Positions 46,175 to 54,601 of a stretch of DNA of 64,000 nucleotides are shown here, one piece after another. The stretch spans positions 2,294,001 to 2,358,000 of the forward strand of contig CP102273.1 of the NCBI GenBank assembly GCA_025148965.1, given 5' to 3'. Position 1 is the first letter of the stretch. Each line of letters opens with the position of its first letter. Origin of the DNA: Intestinibacter bartlettii (GTDB taxonomy: Bacteria; Bacillota; Clostridia; Peptostreptococcales; Peptostreptococcaceae). A model generated the notes under the pieces. It made no database searches and was not told where the DNA came from. It worked only from the letters and a program-made list of their open reading frames with translations. The position numbers and the translations under genes are program-made.

Positions 46175-46994
46175 ATAATCTTCTCCTTACTGGTATCTGG
46201 ATTTCTGAGACCATCTCACTTTTACATGTTATTAAGCTCGGGTCTACTAATTGTATCTCAATTGAATCATCTATTATTTCATAATTATTTTCACTAATAT
46301 ACTTATCTAGTTTTTCATAATATTTTGGGGCATCTTTGTGATATCCATTATATCTAATAGATAAATACTTAGCCTTTGGAAATACCTTAATTAAATTCTT
46401 TTCATACTGACCTTCTTCAACAATTGCAAAAGCGCTATTATACTGAGTATAAACCTTTTTTTCTAAATTATGTTTAAATATTGATATTCCAACATCTCCA
46501 TAAGTTAAAAATACCTTATACTCTGATACCTGTGCCAATTTCCTAACTAGTAATTCCACACCTTTATATGATATATCTTCTTTATATTCAATCGCACATC
46601 TCTGCTCAAACTCTAATTCTCTTATTTGTTCTAAAAAATCAAGTTGTGTAGCATCTTGTATTTGAATTATTTTTTTATCTACTTTTTCTTTCATCTGTCT
46701 TAATTCACTTATTTTTTCATCTATGATATGCTTTTGATATTCCAAAGAATCTACTATGCTGCTTAAATTTAATGTATTTAGATGATACTTAATTTTATTT
46801 AAAGTAAGACCTAACTCTTTTAGATATTGTATAGTTTCAAGACATTCAAACTGGTCTATTGAATAATATCTATATTTATTATGTTCATCAACATAACTAG
46901 GTTTAAATAAATCAATCTCATCATAATATCTAAGCGTTTTTTTATTTATATTGAATAATTTTGATATTTCCCCAATTGTAAAAAACTCTTTCAT
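46167..46994 (-). CDS. MerR-family transcriptional regulator with GyrI-like effector domain
   Basis: A 275-residue BmrR-type regulator. The winged-helix part FTIGEISKLFNINKKTLRYY (residues 5-24), DEHNKYRYYSIDQFECLETI and LKELGLTLNKIKYHL are canonical. A long dimer helix follows (about 80-120), then a GyrI-like ligand-binding domain (about 125-270) with AIVEEGQYEKNLIKVFPKAK and YNGYHKDAPKYYEKLDKYI. The gene lies between buk and ptb and overlaps ptb by 8 nt, so the regulator is made along with the pathway. The dyads at 50671-50691 and 52168-52188 have the MerR operator layout and are its likely targets. Confidence 0.9.
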   Translation of the reverse strand: MKEFFTIGEISKLFNINKKTLRYYDEIDLFKPSYVDEHNKYRYYSIDQFECLETIQYLKELGLTLNKIKYHLNTLNLSSIVDSLEYQKHIIDEKISELRQMKEKVDKKIIQIQDATQLDFLEQIRELEFEQRCAIEYKEDISYKGVELLVRKLAQVSEYKVFLTYGDVGISIFKHNLEKKVYTQYNSAFAIVEEGQYEKNLIKVFPKAKYLSIRYNGYHKDAPKYYEKLDKYISENNYEIIDDSIEIQLVDPSLITCKSEMVSEIQIPVRRRLYD

Positions 46995-47021
46995 TTATTA
47001 CACGCCCCTAAAATTTATAAA

Positions 47022-48092
47022 TTAATCTTCTTTGTAAATTCTAGCTTCTTCTTCTCCTTTTAAGACTCTAAGTCCTCCAAATGCAAGAGCTTCTAATTCA
47101 TTTTCCCCAGGTAGTATTTCTACATGAGCAATAAATTTAACTCTGTTTTTTATGCTCTCTGTCATATATTTAGAATAAGCTATTCCTCCTGTTATAATTA
47201 TAGCATCAACATCACCGTTTACAACAGTTGCCAATTCTCCTATTGATTTTGCAATTTGAAGTGCCATAGCATCGTATATTAATTTTGCATATTCGTCTCC
47301 ATTTTTTATTTTTTCTTCAACTTCTCTAGCATCGAAAGTATTCATATATGAATATAATCCGCCTTCTCCTCTAACTTTTTTCTTCATTTCCTTGTGAGTG
47401 TATTTTCCGCTATAACAAGCATCTATAACTCTTGTTACAGGAAGTCGTCCTGCACGGCTTGGTGAAAATGGACCATCTTCATCAGATACGAAATCCACCA
47501 TACGACCTTTTTCATGCACGTTTAAACTAATTCCTCCACCTAAATGTGCAACTATTAAATTTAAATCTTTATATTCTTTATTGTTCATTTTTGCATATTT
47601 TATAGCCATTGCTCTAGTATTTAAAGCATGAGTCAAACAATGTCTATCCATCCCTTTAAGTCCTGAAGGACGAGCTATATCGATACATTCATCGACACAA
47701 ACTGGGTCGTATATATATGAATTTACTCCAATTTCATTTGCTAGTGAATATGATATAACTGCACCTAAATTAGATGCGTGGTCTAAAGTTGGATTAGTTC
47801 TAAGTCTTTCTATCATAGCGTCATTTATCTTATATGCACCACTTTTTACTGGTGGAAGTCCTCCACATCTTCCGACTATTGTGTCCATAGTTTTTAAATC
47901 TATATTATTTTCATGTAGTACTTTTTGTATCTGCTCTTTTCTCATTTCATATTGATCTAGTATATTGTTGAATTTCGAAATTTCATCTGCATTATGCTCT
48001 ATTCCTTTTACTAGTATTGGATTTTCATCTTCATACACAGCAAATTTTGTGGATGTAGATCCTGGATTTATTACTAAAACTCTATAAGACAT
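47022..48092 (-). CDS. buk: Butyrate kinase (acyl kinase)
   Basis: A 356-residue acetokinase-family enzyme that makes ATP from acyl-phosphate and ADP. LVINPGSTSTKFAVYEDE, the NLIVAHLGGGISLNVHEKGR block and ITGGIAYSKYMTE are characteristic of Buk (about 355 residues, shorter than acetate kinase, about 400). It is 27 nt upstream of the MerR gene and 122 nt downstream of iorB; a hairpin in that last gap may attenuate. AGGAGG precedes the ATG. The true acid formed depends on the acyl-CoA supplied by IorAB. Confidence 0.94.
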   Translation of the reverse strand: MSYRVLVINPGSTSTKFAVYEDENPILVKGIEHNADEISKFNNILDQYEMRKEQIQKVLHENNIDLKTMDTIVGRCGGLPPVKSGAYKINDAMIERLRTNPTLDHASNLGAVISYSLANEIGVNSYIYDPVCVDECIDIARPSGLKGMDRHCLTHALNTRAMAIKYAKMNNKEYKDLNLIVAHLGGGISLNVHEKGRMVDFVSDEDGPFSPSRAGRLPVTRVIDACYSGKYTHKEMKKKVRGEGGLYSYMNTFDAREVEEKIKNGDEYAKLIYDAMALQIAKSIGELATVVNGDVDAIIITGGIAYSKYMTESIKNRVKFIAHVEILPGENELEALAFGGLRVLKGEEEARIYKED

Positions 48093-48120
48093 ATAAATTC
48101 CTCCTAAATATTATAGAGAT

Positions 48121-48153
48121 AAAAAGCCATTACAAGAATTACTCATAACAGCT
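48121..48153 (-). terminator. Possible internal terminator/attenuator between iorB and buk
   Basis: On the minus strand AGCTGTTA and TAATGGCT (two G-U pairs) form a stem followed by five T. It sits inside the gene cluster and may tune kinase relative to oxidoreductase levels. Confidence 0.5.
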
Positions 48154-48214
48154 CTTTATCATAACTAAATTTTTATTTAATATACAAACTTTAATATTTA
48201 CTTACACAATCAAA

Positions 48215-48790
48215 TTAACTTACTAATTCCATACCTTCATGTAAAGCTCTTATATTTATATCAATAAATTTCTCTTTTACGTTATCTCTTATAATTTGTT
48301 CCCAATCTATATCTTCTAAATGCATACCTTTTATAACAGTTCCAAGTAAAATTATATTCATAACTTTTGCATTTCCAAGTTCAGTTGCTTTATCAGCTGC
48401 ATTTATAACTTTTGCATTTAGTTCTTTTAGTTTTTTATCAACTTCTTCTACTTTGTATTCAGCTTTTCCTGTTATAGTTGCAACAGATTCCATTTTATAG
48501 TTGTTAGCTACTATTGTTCCACCTTCTTTAAGATATTTTAAATATCTAAGTGCTTCGACTTTTTCGAATGAAACTATCATATCTGCCCCGCCGATTTCTA
48601 TAACTGGAGAATAAACTTGGTCTTTTGAATATCTAACTTGAGATGAAACAGAGCCTCCTCTTTGACTCATTCCGTGTATTTCACTCATTTTCACATCATA
48701 TCCTGCTTCCATTAAGCCTATTGTTAATAATTTACTAGCCAAGATAGTACCTTGACCACCTACACCTACTAACATTATACTTTTGGTCAT
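48215..48790 (-). CDS. iorB: Indolepyruvate ferredoxin oxidoreductase, beta subunit
   Basis: A 191-residue gamma-domain-like subunit of 2-oxoacid:ferredoxin oxidoreductases. MLVGVGGQGTILASKLLTIG, SEIHGMSQRGGSVSSQVRY and NIILLGTVIKGM are the usual blocks. With IorA it forms the enzyme that oxidises indolepyruvate, phenylpyruvate and related 2-oxo acids to the acyl-CoA. It starts one base after the iorA stop, so the two are translationally linked. Length normal for IorB. Confidence 0.95.
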   Translation of the reverse strand: MTKSIMLVGVGGQGTILASKLLTIGLMEAGYDVKMSEIHGMSQRGGSVSSQVRYSKDQVYSPVIEIGGADMIVSFEKVEALRYLKYLKEGGTIVANNYKMESVATITGKAEYKVEEVDKKLKELNAKVINAADKATELGNAKVMNIILLGTVIKGMHLEDIDWEQIIRDNVKEKFIDINIRALHEGMELVS

Positions 48791-48791
48791 T

Positions 48792-50576
48792 TTATTTTTC
48801 CTCCTTTACTATAGCGTTCTTTGGACAAACTTGTAAGCAAACTTCACAACCTAAACATTGATTTCTATCTATTGAAGCCTTCTTAGCTTCTTTATCAACT
48901 GATATTGCTGGACATCCTGTTTTTGTACATTTTTTACATCCAACACATTTTTCTTCATCTACAACACATTTTTCTGTAAATACTCTACCGAATTCATCTA
49001 TATCTGCTTGCGAGAATCTCTTAAGAGCACATGGCCATCTAGTTATAATAACTGATGCTTCATCTAAACCAATTGCCCAATCTAGAGCATCATTAACTTC
49101 GTCTAATTTATTTGGATTTATAACTCTTACATTTTTAGCTCCTAAAGCTTTTACAACTTGTTCAATATTTATTGATGTTGTATCTTCACCTTGTAGCGTA
49201 AATCCTGAACCTGGATTTTCTTGGTGTCCTGTCATTCCTGTAATTCTGTTGTCTAATATTATTGAAATTGAATTACCTTTATTGTATATAACATCGATTA
49301 AACTATTTATTCCTGTATGGAAGAAAGTTGAATCTCCTAACACACCAACTACTCTCTTTTCATTTCCGTCAACCATATTAAGAACTTTTTGACATCCATG
49401 TGCTGAACTTAAACTTGCGCCCATACAGACAACAAAGTCCATTGCATTATATGGTGGAGCAAATCCTAGTGTATAACATCCAATATCCCCTGCTACTACT
49501 ATGTCTTTTCTCTTTCCTAATTCATAAAATAATCCTCTATGTGGGCATCCTGCACAGAATGTAGGAGGTCTTGGTATAATTAATTCAGGTTCAACATCTT
49601 CATGTTTGAAATTGTCTTTGAATATGCTCTTTCTAATTACATCTGGTGTCATTTCTCCATATGCCGGAAGTACATCTTTTCCTATACAATCTACTCCTAA
49701 TGATTTAACATGATCTTCTATAAATTTATCGTTTTCCTCTACTATATAGATTGTTTCTACTTTTGTAGCAAACTCTTTTATTTTTTCATCTGGCATTGGA
49801 TTTGTAAATCCTAATTTTAGATATGAAGCATCTTTTCCAAACACTTCCTTTGCAAAGTTAAAGCACATTCCTGAAGATATAACCCCAACTTTTGCTCCTT
49901 CATTTATTTCCATGTAATTTAATTCTGTTTCATTAGAGAATTTGTATAATTTCTTTTCTCTTTCTTCAACATCTATTCTCAACAATCTAGCGTTTGCTGG
50001 AACTGTAACTCTTTTTACTACCTTTTCATAAGGTTTTATACCTACTTCATTTCTTTCTTCACATTCAACAAGTCCTTTTGAATGGCAAAGTCTTGTAGTA
50101 AGTCTCATCATTACTAAAGTGTTGTATTTTTCACTTATTTCATAAGCCATTTTCATCATATCTTTTGCTTCTTGGCTTGTTGCCGGTTCTAATAGTGGTA
50201 CTTTTGCTGATTTTGCGTAATTTCTATTGTCTTGTTCATTTTGAGATGAGTGCATTCCTGGTTCGTCTGCAGTTATTACCACAAATCCTCCATTTATACC
50301 AGTGTATGCAACTGTGAATAATGGGTCTGCTGCTACATTAAGTCCGACGTGTTTCATAGATGCTACGGTTCTAGCCCCTGCGAATGCGCCACCTGCTGCT
50401 GATTCTAAAGCAACCTTTTCATTTGGTGCCCATTCTGCTACGATATCATTTTTATATAAAGCTATATTTTCTAGTATTTCCGTACTTGGTGTTCCAGGAT
50501 ATGCAGATGCATATTTAACACCTGCTTCATAAGCTCCACGAGCTATGGCTTCATTACCTGTCATTAATTGTTTCAT
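48792..50576 (-). CDS. iorA: Indolepyruvate ferredoxin oxidoreductase, alpha subunit
   Basis: A 594-residue TPP-dependent subunit. The N-terminal YASAYPGTPSTEILENIA is the pyrimidine-binding start, followed by ADEPGMHSSQNEQDNR. The TPP-diphosphate site is CAGCPHRGLFYELGKRK with VAGDIGCYTLGFAPPYNAMD. The C-terminal 55 residues carry two 4Fe-4S motifs, CVGCKKCTKTGCP and CLGCEVCLQVCP. Transcription comes from the promoter at 50671-50694, which overlaps a MerR-type dyad, and continues into iorB. The preceding gene, on the same strand, is an aminotransferase that could provide its 2-oxo acid. Confidence 0.96.
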   Translation of the reverse strand: MKQLMTGNEAIARGAYEAGVKYASAYPGTPSTEILENIALYKNDIVAEWAPNEKVALESAAGGAFAGARTVASMKHVGLNVAADPLFTVAYTGINGGFVVITADEPGMHSSQNEQDNRNYAKSAKVPLLEPATSQEAKDMMKMAYEISEKYNTLVMMRLTTRLCHSKGLVECEERNEVGIKPYEKVVKRVTVPANARLLRIDVEEREKKLYKFSNETELNYMEINEGAKVGVISSGMCFNFAKEVFGKDASYLKLGFTNPMPDEKIKEFATKVETIYIVEENDKFIEDHVKSLGVDCIGKDVLPAYGEMTPDVIRKSIFKDNFKHEDVEPELIIPRPPTFCAGCPHRGLFYELGKRKDIVVAGDIGCYTLGFAPPYNAMDFVVCMGASLSSAHGCQKVLNMVDGNEKRVVGVLGDSTFFHTGINSLIDVIYNKGNSISIILDNRITGMTGHQENPGSGFTLQGEDTTSINIEQVVKALGAKNVRVINPNKLDEVNDALDWAIGLDEASVIITRWPCALKRFSQADIDEFGRVFTEKCVVDEEKCVGCKKCTKTGCPAISVDKEAKKASIDRNQCLGCEVCLQVCPKNAIVKEEK

Positions 50577-50670
50577 AACTAAATCCCCCTTAAATCATAT
50601 ATTTTTAAATGTAGATATTTTAAAATAATATAATTAATCTAATTATGCTTCTCTTTAATAAAAGCATATA

Positions 50671-50694
50671 ACATTCCAGTTATTGGAATGTCAA
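50671..50694 (-). promoter_or_regulatory. MerR-type operator and -35 of the iorAB promoter
   Basis: The dyad ACATTCC-N7-GGAATGT (50671-50691) has perfect 7-bp arms. On the minus strand TTGACA (50694-50689) overlaps its edge and a TATATG/TATGCT -10 follows after 18-20 nt, the long spacing MerR regulators act on. Confidence 0.65.
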
Positions 50695-50802
50695 CAGAGA
50701 TTTAGTATTTTTTCTTATTATTTTATATAAATTTAATTATTTTCTTATATACAAAACTTTTTATATTGTAAATTTTTATTTAAAAATATATTTGCTCAGA
50801 AA

Positions 50803-50859
50803 AAAAAGATGCTATTATTTCGGAAATTTTATATAATTTCTCTCAATAATAACATCTTT
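50803..50859 (-). terminator. Terminator of the aminotransferase gene
   Basis: AAAGATG-TATTATT (50805-50819) and its complement (50845-50859) pair apart from one mismatch; eight T follow on the minus strand. Confidence 0.75.
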
Positions 50860-50882
50860 GCATTTTTACATATTGTTTATTT

Positions 50883-52118
50883 TTAGATTCTATCTAATAC
50901 TTCTTTTATTATAGCTGGAGCCTTTTTACATTTAGATTCTTCCACTGCACATACGGCAAATCTAAGTCCCATTTTTAGAGGTACTAGATAAAGATTTTCT
51001 TTTGCTAGTTCTTCACAAGCTTTCATCGGATTATCACATGGTATACTTGTAAAAAAACCATCTCTATATGGTAAAATTTCAAGACCACATTCTTTAGCAC
51101 CTTCAACAAATGCGTTTGCTCTTACTAAAAGCATGTCTTTATATGAATTCTTTTCTTTTTCATACTCTTCATATTTTTTATCATCTGCAACAATTTCAGA
51201 TAACACAGCCATAGCACCTCTGTTGCAGTTTGACCAGTTTGCTCTGCATGAATGCATTAGAGAATAGTAAAATTCTTCTGCTATATCTTCATCAGATGAT
51301 ATCCCTATCGCAGCCCCCATTCTCATTCCATAAGCTGTAAATCCTTTTGACATACTAAATGCCACTATTGTAAGTATATTGCTTGGTAGATTTCCAAATT
51401 TCTTAAAGAATTTTCTGCTAGCATCATCATCTCTAACAAAATCTATATAAGCTACATCAACTAAAAATACTATTTTTTTATCTTTGTCTTTAGCTGCTTC
51501 TTTTGCCAAATCTAAAACTTTATCCCAATCTTCATCGCTTAAACTATATCCAGTTGGGTTATTCCCTGGTGAATTTATTATAGTAAATATTCTTCCCTGT
51601 CTATTTAATATTTCTGTAAATTTTTCGCTATATGAATCTATATTGAAATTACCAGATTCATCGAATAAAGCATAATTTTCTACTCCTCTTTTTGTTTCTT
51701 CTCCTATTATTCCATATGGAGACCAATACCAGTCAGAAACTAAAACAACGTCATTTTCATTAGTATAGTTGTACATTGCTAATTTTATAGCCCCACTTCC
51801 ACCTGGTGAAGCCACAACTCTAATATATCCCTCTGGATCATTCCCTTTAAAACAAACCTTTTTAACAGCTTCTTGATATGCTGGTTGACCACCAATTGAT
51901 GCATATGCTGAAATTTCTTCATTTGGTAAGTTTTTAAGTTGATCATATACTGTCTTCATTGCAATTAATTTGCCATTATCGTCCATCAAAGCCCCAATAG
52001 TTGCATTAATAACTTTATCTTTCCCTAGTTCTTTTTCTGCTGCTTGCGCTCTTTCAGACAAGCTAAATATTATGTCATTTTCCTTTGGCCATTTTGCATG
52101 TTCTGCCACCATACTCAT
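50883..52118 (-). CDS. PLP-dependent aminotransferase (aromatic/aspartate type)
   Basis: A 411-residue class I/II aminotransferase. INATIGALMDDNGK, AYASIGGQPAYQEAV, SPGGSGAIKLAMYNY, INSPGNNPTGYSLS and the PLP lysine in AFSMSKGFTAYGMRMG define it. The aromatic-type N-terminal signature and the link to iorAB suggest phenylalanine, tyrosine, tryptophan or a branched-chain amino acid as donor. Although separated from iorA by a terminator, its own promoter region has the same MerR-type dyad (52168-52188), so it appears to be a separate transcript of the same regulon. GGGGGGATTAAT precedes the ATG. Confidence 0.9.
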   Translation of the reverse strand: MSMVAEHAKWPKENDIIFSLSERAQAAEKELGKDKVINATIGALMDDNGKLIAMKTVYDQLKNLPNEEISAYASIGGQPAYQEAVKKVCFKGNDPEGYIRVVASPGGSGAIKLAMYNYTNENDVVLVSDWYWSPYGIIGEETKRGVENYALFDESGNFNIDSYSEKFTEILNRQGRIFTIINSPGNNPTGYSLSDEDWDKVLDLAKEAAKDKDKKIVFLVDVAYIDFVRDDDASRKFFKKFGNLPSNILTIVAFSMSKGFTAYGMRMGAAIGISSDEDIAEEFYYSLMHSCRANWSNCNRGAMAVLSEIVADDKKYEEYEKEKNSYKDMLLVRANAFVEGAKECGLEILPYRDGFFTSIPCDNPMKACEELAKENLYLVPLKMGLRFAVCAVEESKCKKAPAIIKEVLDRI

Positions 52119-52167
52119 ATTAATCCCCCCTATTTTTATAATTTTAATATCTTACCTATATAATAAT

Positions 52168-52191
52168 AAGTTCCAGCTATGGGAATGTCAA
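52168..52191 (-). promoter_or_regulatory. MerR-type operator and -35 of the aminotransferase promoter
   Basis: AAGTTCC-N7-GGAATGT (52168-52188) matches the iorAB operator in geometry and in 16 of 21 plus-strand bases. TTGACA (52191-52186) overlaps it, with TATTAT boxes 17 or 20 nt further on. Confidence 0.6.
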
Positions 52192-52312
52192 CCATTAATA
52201 TTTTATATTTTATGAAAATTGGCAAAATTAAAACTTCCATTTATTGTTTATTTCTGTGCAAAACTTATATATAATTTACTTATAAGTAATTAATTTTTAA
52301 GGGGTGATAAAA

Positions 52313-52498
52313 ATGGGTGCAGGATGTTCAATGGAAAAAGGAATTCACGAAGATGTACTTTACAAACAAATAAAAGAAGTGAATTATTCTGATGCAGATT
52401 TATTAAAATTAATATCTGATAGAGAAAAAAAAGGTGTCGTTAATGACTTTGTTTATAAAGCTTATGTAAGACTTGCTAAGGAAAGAGGACTAAGATAA
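52313..52498 (+). CDS. Small hypothetical protein, 61 aa
   Basis: Function not recognised. A soluble charged helical protein: MGAGCSMEKGIHEDVLYKQI, then SDADLLKLISDREKKGVVN and FVYKAYVRLAKERGLR. The ATG at 52313 is chosen since AAGGGGTG lies just upstream; a GTG at 52304 falls within that ribosome binding site. It is divergent from the aminotransferase gene, sharing its upstream region, and ends before a strong bidirectional hairpin. Confidence 0.65.
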   Translation: MGAGCSMEKGIHEDVLYKQIKEVNYSDADLLKLISDREKKGVVNDFVYKAYVRLAKERGLR

Positions 52499-52510
52499 AT
52501 TTTTGAATGT

Positions 52511-52567
52511 AAAATGGATTCTATATAGTAGATACTAAAAAAGCATCTATCTCTAGAATCCATTTTT
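52511..52567. terminator. Bidirectional terminator after the 61-aa gene
   Basis: AAAATGGATTCTA (52511-52523) and its complement (52554-52566) pair exactly across a 30-nt loop; five T follow on the plus strand. Confidence 0.75.
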
Positions 52568-52612
52568 ATTTTTCAACAACATGTTCATAAATATGTTATT
52601 AATGATTTAGGT

Positions 52613-53164
52613 TTAATATAATAAATTTTCTTGTCTAATTTCTACATCTAACTTAATTTCTTTTTCATAATTTTCACCTTTTATTTTTACAATATTCTTA
52701 TCAATACTATATAATTTATTGTTAATAAAAATTTGATTTGTTGGGTTCATATTTATAGAAGTTATATCGTCGACTGCCTGTTCTGAAATAATACTATTTG
52801 TATCTATATCAATAACTTGTTCATAAATATTTTCAGCAGTCCTATAAGTACAAAAAACATGAAGTAATTTGTCTTTATCGACATAAAAATTATAAACTAT
52901 TCCTTGCATTCCTATAGAACATATAAATTTACCATCTTTATCAAATACTTCTATCCACTTAAAATCATCTATACCAACATAAAAATTTTCATTGAAATCA
53001 ACATAAAATCCCGAATTTCTATATATTGGTATTCTTCTATTTGTAACTAATTCAAAGTGCTTAACTTGTGTTTTTGAATCCCAATAAAATTCATATATCA
53101 TTGGCATTACTATAATAATTATTATACAAAGTAAACATACAATTCTATAAAAAATTTTTTTCAT
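52613..53164 (-). CDS. Membrane-anchored hypothetical protein after an Rhs tip
   Basis: A 183-residue protein with one N-terminal membrane helix (FYRIVCLLCIIIIIVMPMIY) and an extracytoplasmic part with repeats of beta-strand character (GFYVDFNENFYVGIDDF, IEVFDKDGKFICSIGMQG, NFYVDKDKLLHVFC), like blades of a beta-propeller. The start is the ATG at 53164 with AGGAG 9 nt upstream; longer readings would overlap the Rhs gene. It lies 13 nt after an Rhs C-terminal tip, the usual position for an immunity protein; this role is only positional inference. Confidence 0.6.
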   Translation of the reverse strand: MKKIFYRIVCLLCIIIIIVMPMIYEFYWDSKTQVKHFELVTNRRIPIYRNSGFYVDFNENFYVGIDDFKWIEVFDKDGKFICSIGMQGIVYNFYVDKDKLLHVFCTYRTAENIYEQVIDIDTNSIISEQAVDDITSINMNPTNQIFINNKLYSIDKNIVKIKGENYEKEIKLDVEIRQENLLY

Positions 53165-53177
53165 ATATTCCATTCTC

Positions 53178-54329
53178 CTATTTTTTATATATATAAACTT
53201 TCTTATTACTATATATTTTCCCATACATTTTATTTGAATTTAATTCAATAAATTTTTTATTTTTATTTTTTAATGTTATTTTTGAACCCCTAAATGAATA
53301 TTGTTTTTTAGTATTTTTAGGTCTTTTTAAAAAACTATCTATAGAAAATGGAAATTGTAAAGTTTCTGTTTTTGAATGTGTAACATATACATTAATCGGA
53401 GTCGAAAACCTTACTACACCACCTACATTGCCAGAAACAGAAGGCGTTATTCCCTTATTTTTGTTCTCAAGTCCAATACTTACACCTCCACTAACATTAA
53501 CTACAGTTGTATTTATAGTCGCCCCAGCATTAAAAGATTTTCCAGATAACGATTTTATAGTATTATTTGAAGGATATACATTTATTTGTACTGTTGCACC
53601 AAATGAAAATCCTCCAAACTCAAGGCCATCCACACGAGTATATACAAGTCCAAAAGTTTTATTTGAACTTATTGCTATACCAACAAAATTCTCATATTTA
53701 TATACTACAGATATTCCAACCGCAATTCCAATAGATGTTACCCAATGTCCAGTAGGATCTACGTAATTAATAGGATTATTAGTACAATAAGCATATAAAT
53801 GTAAACTACTTGGATTATTCACTTCACCTCTATAAGTATCTTGTGTAATAAATCTAGCATCCTCTGGGTTATAATATCTTGCATTTAAATAATATAATGA
53901 TGTACTTTCATCATATATCCCACCAGTATAAGCTATTTCATTATAGAAATCTGTATCACCAATTTCTCTTGTTTCTCCAAAATCAGAATACTTATAACTT
54001 ATTTTAGCATTTTTATTATTATCAACAATATTTGTTGTACTACCTTTTACATCTTTGTTGTAGACATAATATTCAAGTCCTGATATATTATATCTCATTG
54101 TAGAAATTGTATTTCCTTCAAGTCCTACAAAATTATGACTTGTTTTCTTTTCATCTTTATCTGTTGTGTATAAAACATTTCCATTTTGATAATAATAATT
54201 TATAGAATTATCTCCTTCAGTCTTTTGTATTCTTTGACCATCGCCATTATATAAATTACTTTGTGTTGTCGTTTTATTATTTTCAGTTTGTGTATAAGTA
54301 TCCATTCTATTATCAACATCATAAGTCAT
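53178..54329 (-). CDS. Orphan Rhs cassette A: RHS core end plus variable C-terminal tip
   Basis: A 383-residue fragment; the same frame is open to 54410, where it meets a TAA. It lacks a ribosome binding site and any N-terminal half. The core part has YYYQNGNVLYTTDKDEKKTS, SLYYLNARYYNPEDARFITQ and HLYAYCTNNPINYVDPTGH, the hyperconserved end of Rhs proteins. The tip after DPTGH (about 190 residues) is Gly/Ser/Val-rich and beta-like (FGGFSFGATVQINVYPS, VSGGVSIGLENKNKG) with no toxin motif recognised. It shares a 657-nt repeat with cassette B upstream and looks like an orphan module moved in by recombination. Confidence 0.7.
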   Translation of the reverse strand: MTYDVDNRMDTYTQTENNKTTTQSNLYNGDGQRIQKTEGDNSINYYYQNGNVLYTTDKDEKKTSHNFVGLEGNTISTMRYNISGLEYYVYNKDVKGSTTNIVDNNKNAKISYKYSDFGETREIGDTDFYNEIAYTGGIYDESTSLYYLNARYYNPEDARFITQDTYRGEVNNPSSLHLYAYCTNNPINYVDPTGHWVTSIGIAVGISVVYKYENFVGIAISSNKTFGLVYTRVDGLEFGGFSFGATVQINVYPSNNTIKSLSGKSFNAGATINTTVVNVSGGVSIGLENKNKGITPSVSGNVGGVVRFSTPINVYVTHSKTETLQFPFSIDSFLKRPKNTKKQYSFRGSKITLKNKNKKFIELNSNKMYGKIYSNKKVYIYKK

Positions 54330-54401
54330 TTCTTTGGTAATATTTTTAATACTATCTACTTCCTTGATATTGTTTCCATTTTCATCATAAGAGTAAGTTT
54401 T
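53745..54401 (-). repeat. 657-nt Rhs direct repeat, copy A
   Basis: It aligns without gaps to 55119-55775, from the KTYSYDENGNN codons to the GH of DP(S/T)GH. Outside these limits the two cassettes are unrelated. Confidence 0.85.
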
Positions 54402-54601
54402 TTGCTTTTGTTAACAATTAATAATATTATTTTTGACTTATACAATGAACAAAACTCTTTTTAATATTTAGTACTATGTAAAAAATTTTTTTAGATTAGT
54501 TATCACTTTTTATAATGTACTCTATCATAATTTTATGAAGGTGTTTGTGGATATTCCTGCTCCACCAACAATAAAATAATATTTCGTTTTACAATATAGT
54601 A
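54402..54601. other. Junction DNA upstream of Rhs cassette A
   Basis: 200 bp without a gene where homology to cassette B stops abruptly. It has a GC-richer imperfect hairpin near 54541-54567 (GGTG...GGATATTCC...CACC). It may be debris of an earlier tip or its immunity gene. Confidence 0.4.

Larger units (their letters stand above)
50577..50882. other. 306 bp gap between aminotransferase and iorA
   Basis: It contains the aminotransferase terminator (50803-50859) and the MerR-type operator/promoter (50671-50694) of iorAB. The leader between the promoter and the iorA ATG is about 80 nt and has no obvious structure. Confidence 0.55.

Noticed and set aside
53164-53224. Longer 203-residue reading of the gene after Rhs A
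   Set aside because: It would overlap the Rhs frame and run through an AGGAG site that fits the ATG at 53164.
53428-53766. 112-codon plus-strand ORF opposite the Rhs A tip
   Set aside because: It is a shadow of the Rhs reading frame, has no ribosome binding site and its sequence is not protein-like.
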